Shown here piece after piece: positions 6,733-12,520 of a stretch of DNA of 12,520 nucleotides. Below the pieces are notes generated by a model, which did no database searches, had not been told where the DNA came from, and saw only the letters and a list, made by a program, of their open reading frames with translations. How positions within the stretch are numbered: the first letter of the stretch is position 1; each line of letters starts with the position of its first letter. A program made the position numbers and the translations under genes. Origin of the DNA: an uncultured Acidimicrobiaceae bacterium. GTDB lineage: Bacteria > Actinomycetota > Acidimicrobiia > Acidimicrobiales > Microtrichaceae. The stretch is from contig CALMLJ010000389.1 of NCBI GenBank assembly GCA_937868025.1, forward strand, positions 1 to 12,520. The letters run 5' to 3'.

Positions 6733-6735
6733 TTC
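6688..6735 (-). terminator. Long hairpin after the PaaX-like gene, probable terminator
   Basis: GAAGTGGTGCG (6688-6698) pairs exactly with CGCACCACTTC (6725-6735). A 3x3 internal loop is followed by a second stem, GCGCGA (6702-6707) with TCGCGC (6716-6721), and an 8-base loop. It starts 16 bases past the stop codon at 6752 in the direction of transcription. No T-tract follows, as often in high-GC actinobacteria. Confidence 0.55.
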
Positions 6736-6751
6736 GGGCGCCCCCGACCGG

Positions 6752-7657
6752 CTACGGCAGGGTCGCGATGACGTCGTCGAACACCCGGAAGAGCGCGGGC
6801 CCCTTCTTGTCTTCGCGGGCGAGGACGCCCAGGCGCCGACAACGGGCGAGGATGTCGCGAGCTTCGCGGCCGGGCCATGGCTTCGGCAGGAGCTCCGGCG
6901 GCAGCATCGGGTCGAGGTCGAAGCACTGATTGAAGCGGATCGCGATGTGCAGGGCGCCGGGCAGGAAGTCCGCCTCCGAGAGGCGCTCGCCCCGGCGCCG
7001 GAGGTCGTCGAGCTCGTCGGGCACGTCGCGATAGGTGTCGATGAACTCGCGGTAGCGGTCGGCAATGCGCTCGAGCGGCCAGAGCGCGGCCGCGAGGGCT
7101 CGGGGATCACTGACCCCACCGACGCTCAGGTCGTCGGTGGTCGCGATCGACACGTGCTCCTCGATGCCCAACCGGCGGACCTCGTCGTCGACCTCGGCAT
7201 CCCAGCGGTGGGGTGACACGTACAGGCCGTTGTGCACCGGGGCAGCGCCGAGCGCCAAGAGGCGATCGCGGAACACGTCCCGAGCGGAGCGCTTCGATTC
7301 GGGGATCGCGAAGGCGACCAGACGCCACGTGCGGTCCCAGCCCCGGCCGGCCGCGTCCTGCGCGTACGCGAGCACGTGGCGGGCCATCATCGACGACAGT
7401 ACGGCGCTGCCTTCCTCGGTCGCGCGGTACACGGCGTCGCGACCCTCGCCGCTGCGGACGAACAGGCCCTCGGTCACGAGCCGGCGGAGGCACGACCGCA
7501 CCTGATCGGCGGTCAGCCCACACGCCTCGGTGACGGGCCACACTTCCTGTTGGACGATGTCGCCGTTGCGATGAGCGAGGCCCAGCAGGAGCAACCGGGT
7601 GGGCACCGACGCGTCGTCGATCGTGCCGGTCGAACTTGCAACGGTCGTTTCATCCAC
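6752..7657 (-). CDS. PaaX-family transcriptional regulator, 301 aa
   Basis: The protein has the three-part PaaX layout. An N-terminal winged helix-turn-helix (about 18-85) includes LTADQVRSCLRRLVTEGLFVR. A central domain starts at WDRTWRLVAFAIPESKRSARD (107-127), followed by LLALGAAPVHNGLYVSPH (133-150). The C-terminal domain contains LPPELLPKPWPG (252-263), typical of PaaX. PaaX of Escherichia coli represses phenylacetate degradation and responds to phenylacetyl-CoA; paralogues in actinobacteria control other catabolic genes. No paa genes are in the window, so its target is unknown. The start is GTG at 7655-7657, overlapping a small dyad that could serve autoregulation; the ATG at 7651-7653 is out of frame. 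It stands alone, with its own hairpin after the stop. Confidence 0.88.
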   Translation of the reverse strand: MDETTVASSTGTIDDASVPTRLLLLGLAHRNGDIVQQEVWPVTEACGLTADQVRSCLRRLVTEGLFVRSGEGRDAVYRATEEGSAVLSSMMARHVLAYAQDAAGRGWDRTWRLVAFAIPESKRSARDVFRDRLLALGAAPVHNGLYVSPHRWDAEVDDEVRRLGIEEHVSIATTDDLSVGGVSDPRALAAALWPLERIADRYREFIDTYRDVPDELDDLRRRGERLSEADFLPGALHIAIRFNQCFDLDPMLPPELLPKPWPGREARDILARCRRLGVLAREDKKGPALFRVFDDVIATLP

Positions 7658-7662
7658 GACCG
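7642..7662 (-). promoter_or_regulatory. Dyad over the PaaX-like start codon, possible operator
   Basis: CGGTCGT (7642-7648) and ACGACCG (7656-7662) are reverse complements with a 7-base centre, spanning the GTG start. The position suits autorepression. Seven-base arms in GC-rich DNA can arise by chance, so confidence is low. Confidence 0.3.
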
Positions 7663-7740
7663 AAGAATGTCATGGCGACTGCGGGAGGGCAAGCTGCGGT
7701 CGTCGCGCCGCACGCGTGGCGGGCCGCCGAAGGAGCCGTC

Positions 7741-7850
7741 CGTAAGAAGCTCCCGAGGGACGAGGGAGCGAGCCTGAGGACGAGCGACGAGGCTGGCAGG
7801 CCGAGCGGTTCCGGAGCGAAGCGGAGGAGGCCCGAGGCAATCAGGACAGG
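7741..7850. repeat. Intergenic palindromic repeat, copy 2
   Basis: This copy fills most of the gap between the PaaX-like start and the cysH stop. It shares with copy 1, in the same order, AAGAAGCTCCCGA, GGGAGCGA(A/G)CCTGAG and a closing GAGGC-ATCA-GACAGG block that crosses the cysH stop codon. It also has a hairpin, GCTCCC (7749-7754) with GGGAGC (7764-7769), and an extra inserted segment rich in GAGCGA-like units (about 7780-7828). The rest of the gap (7663-7740) shows nothing recognisable. Confidence 0.65.
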
Positions 7851-8545
7851 TGGAGTCCGCATTCGGTCTTGTCGCGGCCCGACCAGCGGCCCGAGCGGGG
7901 GTCCTCGCCGTCGGCGACGGGCTTCGTGCACGGCCAGCAGCCGATCGACAGGTAGCCCTGATCGAGGAGCGGGTTGTGCGGGATGTCGTGATCGGCGAGG
8001 TACGAGTCGCAGTCGAGCTGGGTCCAGTTGGCGATCGGGTTGACCTTGATGAGGCCGCGAGGGTCGCGGGCCACGATCGGCGCTCCCGCCCTCGACGCCG
8101 CCTCGTCGCGGCGAAGGCCCGACATCCACGCCGCCTTGCCGTTGAGTGCCCGGTCGAGCTGACCGACCTTGACCGCTGAGCAGCAGTTCTCCGGGTCGGC
8201 GATCCACAGCTCCTGGTCGTGGGGTGCCACCGTCATCATGCGGAGGTTGAGCCCGTAGTGACGACGGATCGTCTCGACGGTCTCGAGCGTCTCGGGGAAG
8301 TGGTAGCCGGTGTCGATGAAGACGACCTCGATCGCCGGGTCGACCCTGGTGGCGATATCGATGACGAGTGCGTCGGCCATCGACGCCGCCAACGACAGGT
8401 AGGGCCCGAACGAGTCGACCGCCCACTGGATGATCTTCGACGCCGGAAGGCGTTCGAAGTCGGAGTTGAGGTCGGCGAGCTCCTCGTCGGAGAACTCGGC
8501 GGGAGCGAAGCGCGCCGAGGGCAGCGACAGCGATGTCTCGCTCAT
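7841..8545 (-). CDS. cysH: Assimilatory APS reductase, iron-sulfur type, 234 aa
   Basis: This enzyme reduces adenylyl sulfate (APS) to sulfite with thioredoxin or glutaredoxin as donor. The catalytic cysteine is Cys229 in the C-terminal ECGLH motif. A [4Fe-4S] cluster is predicted from Cys121-Cys122 and Cys203-x2-Cys206, the CC...CxxC pattern that separates APS reductases from PAPS reductases lacking the cluster. Substrate-binding segments include IDTGYHFPET (77-86) and SGLRRDEAASR (142-152). The ATG at 8543-8545 overlaps the sulfite reductase stop as TGATG, so the two are one translationally coupled operon and catalyse consecutive steps. The open frame continues upstream of this ATG, but the coupling and family length support the chosen start. 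An APS kinase would not be needed with this enzyme type. The stop lies at the edge of a dispersed repeat. Confidence 0.95.
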   Translation of the reverse strand: MSETSLSLPSARFAPAEFSDEELADLNSDFERLPASKIIQWAVDSFGPYLSLAASMADALVIDIATRVDPAIEVVFIDTGYHFPETLETVETIRRHYGLNLRMMTVAPHDQELWIADPENCCSAVKVGQLDRALNGKAAWMSGLRRDEAASRAGAPIVARDPRGLIKVNPIANWTQLDCDSYLADHDIPHNPLLDQGYLSIGCWPCTKPVADGEDPRSGRWSGRDKTECGLHLS

Positions 8546-10374
8546 CAGACCGCGCACTCCGAGTCGCCGATCTCGACCTCGAACGGACCGGTCTCGTCGT
8601 AGTCGACGTAGAAGTCGGGGCCGTCCTCGGGGGTGGGGAAGATGTCGAGATCCTTGAGCGTCGCCGCGATCTCCTTCACCCCACCGACGCGCTCGATCCA
8701 GGATCGGAACGTCTCGCCGGCCTGGCGCTCGTCGTTGAAGCGCCCGACGACGCGGACCACGGCCTGTGGCGCCGCCTTGGCCGGGAGGCGCAGGGCCTTC
8801 TCGCCGAAGTGCACCTGCTCCTGGCCGACGTATCCGCCGAGGAGCATCTGGTAGCCGGGGGCCGCCTTGCCGTGGGCCCGACGTTCGGCACCGAAGAACC
8901 CGATGTCGGACGTGTGGTGCTGGCCGCACGAGTTGGTGCAGCCGCTGATGTTGGTGCGGATACCACCGACTTCGCCGAGGCCGGCCTCTTCGAGCGCCAC
9001 ACCGATGGCGTCGGCGAGTCCGCGGGACTGGGTGACCGCGATATTGCAGGTGTCGGCGCCCGGGCAGGCGACGACGTCGCGGCTCAGCTCGGCTCCCGGC
9101 TCGGCCATCCCGATGGCCGTGAGTCGCTCGAACAGGAGCGGCAGCTGCTCCTCGGTGAGGCCGCGGAACACGAGGTTCTGGCGGTTGGTGATGCGCACCT
9201 CGGCGTTGAACTCACGGGTGATCGAGGCGAGGCCGCGGAACTGGTCCGACGTGACGTCGCCGAGGCGCGACCAGGCGATCGCCGACACGGTGCCGTTGGC
9301 CGAACCGCGGATCACGTTCGCCTGCTCCCACCGCTCGTACGGCTTGGTGGAACGCAGTGCGACGGGCGTGCCTTGGCCGATGACGGTCGGGGTCACGCCG
9401 GCGGCCACACCAGCGGGGGTGTCGCCCCACTGCTGCACGACCTCGGGGATGCCGCCGGGCCAGGTGGACGACGCCGGGAGGAGGCGGCGGGAGTTGAGGA
9501 TGCGAGCCTGCACCTCGTCCCACCCGAGGTCCTGGATGACCCACTTGAGGCGGGCGCGCAGCTTGTTCTTGCGGTTGCCGTGCTGCTCGAAGATGCGGAG
9601 GATCGCTTCGATGGTCGGCAGGAGGTTCTCGCGAGGGGTGAACTCCTCGAGTGCCAGGGCGGCGTGGGGGTTGGCCCCGAGGCCGCCGCCGACGAACACC
9701 CGGAACCCGGCCTCGACCGTGCCGTCCTCGAGTGTGCGCGTCACGGCGATCACGCCGGCGTCGTTGAACATCGCCTGACCGCAGTCGGTCTCACACCCAC
9801 TGAAGTTGATCTTGAACTTGCGGGGCAGGCGCTGGGCGAAGGGGTGGTGGAGGAAGTGGCGGTGCGCCGCCTCGGCCCACGCGGTGATGTCGAGTTTCTC
9901 GTGGGGGCAGGCGCCGGCGAGGTGGCAGCCCTGCACGTTGCGGACGGTGTCGCCGCACGCCTCACGGGTCGTCATGCCCAGGGCCGCGAACTCCTTCAGG
10001 AGGTCGGGCACCCGGGTGAGCTCGACGTAGTGGAACTGGAAGTTCTGGCGGGTCGTGATGTGGCCCCACCCGCGGGAGTACTCGTCGGCGACGCGGGCGA
10101 ACAGGTCGAGCTGCTGCGCGTTGAGCTTGCCGTACGGTGCCTTGACCCGGACCATCTGGTTGGTGCCGCCCTGGCGCTGGCCGTAGATGCCGTTGTTGAG
10201 GCGGAAGACCCGGAAGGTGTCGTCCTCGATCTCCCCGGCGAGGTGCAGGGCGAGCATCTTCTCGAACTTGGCGATATCGGCTTCGATTTCGGCGGCCATG
10301 TCGGCGGGGACCTCGAAGATGTCCCCACGCTGGGTTCGCTTGGCAAGATCCGGATCGATCTCGATGGTGGTCAC
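8545..10374 (-). CDS. sir: Siroheme [4Fe-4S] sulfite (nitrite/sulfite) reductase, ferredoxin type, 609 aa
   Basis: The protein reduces sulfite to sulfide by six electrons, probably from ferredoxin. The cluster/siroheme cysteines are C437-x5-C443 and C479-x3-C483 (CPGADTC and GCTNSCG), with Cys483 the expected shared ligand. Siroheme-contact motifs include NGIYGQRQGG (61-70), RNVQG (145-149) and PRKFKINFSG (184-193). The N-terminal half repeats the full cysteine pattern (C150-x5-C156, C194-x3-C198), which is unusual. Tyr64 and Cys140 sit where some homologues have a Tyr-Cys link; this is uncertain. No NADPH flavoprotein gene adjoins it. The GTG start at 10372-10374 is backed by a good ribosome site. 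Overlap with cysH makes sulfite reduction the likely role; nitrite reduction cannot be ruled out from sequence. Confidence 0.93.
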   Translation of the reverse strand: MTTIEIDPDLAKRTQRGDIFEVPADMAAEIEADIAKFEKMLALHLAGEIEDDTFRVFRLNNGIYGQRQGGTNQMVRVKAPYGKLNAQQLDLFARVADEYSRGWGHITTRQNFQFHYVELTRVPDLLKEFAALGMTTREACGDTVRNVQGCHLAGACPHEKLDITAWAEAAHRHFLHHPFAQRLPRKFKINFSGCETDCGQAMFNDAGVIAVTRTLEDGTVEAGFRVFVGGGLGANPHAALALEEFTPRENLLPTIEAILRIFEQHGNRKNKLRARLKWVIQDLGWDEVQARILNSRRLLPASSTWPGGIPEVVQQWGDTPAGVAAGVTPTVIGQGTPVALRSTKPYERWEQANVIRGSANGTVSAIAWSRLGDVTSDQFRGLASITREFNAEVRITNRQNLVFRGLTEEQLPLLFERLTAIGMAEPGAELSRDVVACPGADTCNIAVTQSRGLADAIGVALEEAGLGEVGGIRTNISGCTNSCGQHHTSDIGFFGAERRAHGKAAPGYQMLLGGYVGQEQVHFGEKALRLPAKAAPQAVVRVVGRFNDERQAGETFRSWIERVGGVKEIAATLKDLDIFPTPEDGPDFYVDYDETGPFEVEIGDSECAV

Positions 10375-10382
10375 AGGTTGTA

Positions 10383-10391
10383 CTCCTCACC
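10383..10391 (-). promoter_or_regulatory. Ribosome binding site of the sulfite reductase gene
   Basis: GGTGAGGAG on the minus strand lies eight bases before the GTG at 10374. It is one of the few clear Shine-Dalgarno sites in the window and supports the GTG start. Confidence 0.75.
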
Positions 10392-10419
10392 CGCGAGCTG
10401 TACGCCCCCGGAGATCTCC

Positions 10420-10449
10420 AGTATCCCAATTTCCGACCAAACAGGTCAA
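10420..10449 (-). promoter_or_regulatory. Promoter of the sir-cysH operon
   Basis: On the minus strand TTGACC (10449-10444) is a good -35, followed after 18 bases by GATACT (10425-10420) as -10, predicting a leader of about 40 bases. A small imperfect dyad, GACC-5-GGTC (10435-10447), overlaps the -35 and could bind a sulfur-responsive or other repressor. The surrounding DNA is locally AT-richer. Confidence 0.5.
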
Positions 10450-10458
10450 CATTTACTG

Positions 10459-10524
10459 GTCTCGGCCACCTTCGCTAGGTTCGGTCGCTTCGCTCCCTGC
10501 TAACGCTCCGGTACCTCGGCCGAT
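10459..10524. repeat. Intergenic palindromic repeat, copy 3 (reverse orientation)
   Basis: Read on the minus strand, this contains GGCCGAGGTACCGGAGCG, then GGGAGCGAA, GAACCT and AGCGAAGGTGGCCGAG, matching copy 1 block by block but without the central 8-bp hairpin stem. It lies between the DAHP synthase stop and the sir-cysH promoter. The remaining bases up to 10571 show nothing I can assign. Confidence 0.65.
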
Positions 10525-10571
10525 CCGGTATGGGGAGGTAGCAACGTCTCGGGCTGCCGCTTTATGCCCGA

Positions 10572-11915
10572 TCAGCCGCGAAGGAGTTCGGCGACCTCGA
10601 AGGCGAGGTCGAGCGACTGACGGCCGTTGAGGCGCGGGTCGCAGATCGTCTCGTAGCGCAGGCCCAGATCGGAGTCGCCCAATCGTTCGGCGCCACCGAG
10701 GCATTCCGTCACGTCGTCGCTCGTCAGCTCGACGTGCACACCGCCGGGCCACGTCCCGACCCCGGCGTGCGCCTCGAAGAACCCGCGGATCTCGTCGAGG
10801 ATGGCGTCGAAGTGGCGGGTCTTGCGACCCCCCTGGGAGGTGAAGGTGTTGCCGTGCATCGGGTCGCACGCCCACACCACCGGGTGCCCGGCGTCGCGAA
10901 CGGCGCTCAGGATCGGCGGCAGGTGGTCGCGGACCTTGTCGGCGCCCATGCGGCTGATCAACGTGAGCCGGCCGGGAATTCGCTCGGGGTTGAGCGCCTC
11001 ACAGAGCCCGAGCACCTCCTCGACCGTCGCCGTCGGGCCGACCTTGCAGCCGATCGGATTGTGGATGCCGCGGAAGAACTCGATGTGCGCGTCGTCGAGC
11101 CCCCGGGTGCGCTCGCCGATCCAGACCATGTGGGCCGAGCAGTCGTACCAGTCGCCGGTCAACGAGTCCTGCCGCGTGAGGGCCTCCTCGTAGCCCAGCA
11201 CGAGGGCCTCGTGGCTGGTGTAGAAGTCGACCTCGTGGAGGCGCGGCACACTCGTCGTGTCGATGCCGCACGCTGCCATGAAGCGGAGCGCCCGGTCGAT
11301 CTGTCCGGCGAGGGCCTCGTACCGGGCCCCCTCGGCGCTCGACGCGACGAACTCCTGGTTCCAGGCGTGCACCCGGTTCATGTCGGCGAACCCGCCCTTG
11401 GTGAACGCTCGCAGCAGGTTCAGCGTCGAGGCCGACCGGTGGTACGCGTCGATGAGACGGTTCGGGTCGGGGATCCGGGCAGAGGCGGTCGGCGCCGGAT
11501 CGTTGACGATGTGACCACGGAACGACGGCAGTTCCACACCGTCGACGAGTTCGGTGTTCGACGACCTCGGCTTGGCGTACTGACCGGCGATGCGGCCCAC
11601 CTTCACGACCGGTACCCCTGCCGAGTAGGTGAGGACGACGGCCATCTGCAAGATGAGCTTGAGACGCTCGCGGATCGACGTGGCGTTGAACGCGTCGAAC
11701 GACTCGGCACAGTCGCCCGCCTGCAGGAGGAAGGCTTCGCCCTGGGCGACCCGGCCGAGTTCGGAGAGGAGGTTGCGGCTCTCGCCGGCGAACACGAGCG
11801 GCGGATAGCCGTTGAGCGTCTTCAACACGGCGTCGGTGGCGGACTCGTCCGGCCACACGGGCTGCTGTTGGGCCGGACGCTCGCGCCAGCTCGATGGATT
11901 CCACTCAGCGGTCAT
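10572..11915 (-). CDS. 3-deoxy-D-arabino-heptulosonate 7-phosphate synthase, class II, 447 aa
   Basis: This enzyme condenses phosphoenolpyruvate and erythrose 4-phosphate, the first step of the shikimate pathway to aromatic amino acids. It is clearly the plant/actinobacterial class II type. The metal ligands correspond to those of the Mycobacterium tuberculosis enzyme: Cys69 (AGDCAESF), His354 (DPMHGNT), Glu396 (VHVELT) and Asp426 (CDPRLN). PEP-binding segments KVGRIAGQYAKPRS (105-118), GERTRG (267-272) and SRMGADK (321-327) are intact. The ATG at 11913-11915 is chosen because MTAEWNPSSW is the usual N-terminus; the open frame extends 13 codons further upstream to a weaker start. No ribosome site is seen. 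Neighbouring genes are unrelated to aromatic synthesis. Confidence 0.96.
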   Translation of the reverse strand: MTAEWNPSSWRERPAQQQPVWPDESATDAVLKTLNGYPPLVFAGESRNLLSELGRVAQGEAFLLQAGDCAESFDAFNATSIRERLKLILQMAVVLTYSAGVPVVKVGRIAGQYAKPRSSNTELVDGVELPSFRGHIVNDPAPTASARIPDPNRLIDAYHRSASTLNLLRAFTKGGFADMNRVHAWNQEFVASSAEGARYEALAGQIDRALRFMAACGIDTTSVPRLHEVDFYTSHEALVLGYEEALTRQDSLTGDWYDCSAHMVWIGERTRGLDDAHIEFFRGIHNPIGCKVGPTATVEEVLGLCEALNPERIPGRLTLISRMGADKVRDHLPPILSAVRDAGHPVVWACDPMHGNTFTSQGGRKTRHFDAILDEIRGFFEAHAGVGTWPGGVHVELTSDDVTECLGGAERLGDSDLGLRYETICDPRLNGRQSLDLAFEVAELLRG

Positions 11916-11936
11916 GATCCGACCATTGTCGCGGCT

Positions 11937-11951
11937 GGCGGGCGACCCGCC
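11937..11951 (-). terminator. Short GC hairpin after the sigma factor gene
   Basis: GGCGGG (11937-11942) pairs with CCCGCC (11946-11951) around a 3-base loop, 14 bases past the sigma factor stop in its direction of transcription. There is no T-tract, so it is a weak terminator candidate, and it also lies just upstream of the DAHP synthase start. Confidence 0.35.
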
Positions 11952-11965
11952 CAATCAATTGGCGA

Positions 11966-12520
11966 CTACGCGGCGTCGATGGTGGCGAGGGCGGTCTCGC
12001 GCACCGAGTTCACGGCCCGCTTCACGAGGCGTCGGGCGGCCTCGGCGGTCACACCCAGCTCCTCGCCGACCTCGCGGTAGCTGCGACGGCAGCCGTCGGC
12101 GAGACCGAACCGCTGTTCCACGGCGCTGCGGGCCCGGGGATCGAGCACCGACAACACCTTGTCGAGCAGTTCGTCGTCGACCTGCGCCATGTACTCCGCC
12201 TCGGGCCCGGGGGCACTATCGGCGAGCAGGTCGACCAGTTCGTTGGAGTCGTCGTGGCCGACCGAGCGGTCGAGCGACGTGGGCGTGGCGAGGCGGTGGA
12301 GGAGCGCGTTCTCGGTATCGAGCTCGTCGCCGTCGCCCGACACGGCGCGGAGTGCGGCGCGTAGCGAGGCCGAACGGTCACCGGGAAGGCGGATCAGGCT
12401 GGCCTTCTGATCGAGGGCCCGGCCGATCGACTGGCGGATCCAGAAGGTGGCGTAGGTCGAGAACTTGAAGCCCTTGCGCCAGTCGAACTTGTCGACGGCG
12501 TGCTCGAGGCCGAGGTTGCC
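11966..12520 (-). CDS. RNA polymerase sigma-70 family factor (C-terminal 184 residues, partial)
   Basis: The gene enters from the right edge, so its start and regions 1 to 2.1 are missing. The first visible residues, [20 protein letters not shown] followed by [18 protein letters not shown], are sigma regions 2.2-2.4, which bind core polymerase and the -10 element. The end, [16 protein letters not shown] through the helix-turn-helix [24 protein letters not shown], is region 4, which reads the -35. Between them, region 3 is short: about 34 residues separate IRLP from the conserved TSLDRSVG segment, against roughly 50 in primary sigma factors. This points to a group 2 or 3 alternative sigma rather than the housekeeping one. 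The stop is TAG at 11966-11968. No anti-sigma gene is visible downstream. Confidence 0.93.
   Translation of the reverse strand, partial: GNLGLEHAVDKFDWRKGFKFSTYATFWIRQSIGRALDQKASLIRLPGDRSASLRAALRAVSGDGDELDTENALLHRLATPTSLDRSVGHDDSNELVDLLADSAPGPEAEYMAQVDDELLDKVLSVLDPRARSAVEQRFGLADGCRRSYREVGEELGVTAEAARRLVKRAVNSVRETALATIDAA

Noticed and set aside
7841..8929. Extended N-terminus for APS reductase
   Set aside because: The upstream extension overlaps the sulfite reductase coding region by nearly 400 bases and is Arg/Pro-rich noise. The ATG at 8545 gives the normal family length.
8545..10374. Annotation as nitrite reductase
   Set aside because: The family is shared, but coupling to APS reductase makes sulfite the more likely substrate; nitrite cannot be excluded by sequence.
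8533..10503. Plus-strand open frame of over 600 codons across the sulfite reductase gene
   Set aside because: This is an antisense shadow. The minus strand carries all siroheme/cluster motifs, a ribosome site and operon overlap.
7741..10524. CRISPR array
   Set aside because: The three related repeats are kilobases apart, diverged, in both orientations and without regular spacers.

Overview
The window is high-GC DNA with strong G/C preference at codon third positions, frequent GTG starts, ATGA/TGATG gene overlaps and few Shine-Dalgarno sequences. Together with the protein families seen (class II DAHP synthase, iron-sulfur APS reductase with ferredoxin-type sulfite reductase, DUF2505, PaaX-like regulator) this suggests an actinobacterium, perhaps of the Acidimicrobiia. 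That placement is inference; no rRNA or species marker is present.

Left block (1-3427, minus strand): a four-gene operon reading leftward. It starts with a VanX-type D,D-dipeptidase-like protein, then a CbxX/SpoVK-type AAA+ ATPase with an unassigned helical N-terminal domain, a membrane-anchored solute-binding-like protein, and a lipoprotein with a solute-binding-type N-terminus that runs off the left edge. The last three genes are joined by two ATGA overlaps. The peptidase gene carries a perfect 24-bp-arm palindrome inside its translated 5' part.

Middle block (3428-6526): a 76-bp divergent promoter region with a 16-bp dyad leads to a MoxR-type AAA+ ATPase and a CoxE-type VWA protein on the plus strand. 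They meet a convergent DUF2505 (SRPBCC-fold) gene. This recalls the CoxD/CoxE/CoxG accessory set, but no CO dehydrogenase structural genes are present. Two unrelated ATPase-plus-binding-protein modules therefore stand back to back.

Right block (6527-12520, minus strand): a PaaX-like regulator, a sulfite reductase-APS reductase operon for assimilatory sulfate reduction, a class II DAHP synthase (shikimate pathway entry), and the C-terminal part of a sigma-70 family factor with a shortened region 3.

Three gaps (5969-6051, 7741-7850, 10459-10524) hold diverged copies of one palindromic intergenic repeat, two of which abut or overlap a stop codon. I found no tRNA, rRNA, CRISPR array, transposase or phage gene. 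The points most worth checking are the palindrome inside the peptidase gene, the repeat family, the duplicated cysteine signature in the sulfite reductase and the two ATPase modules.
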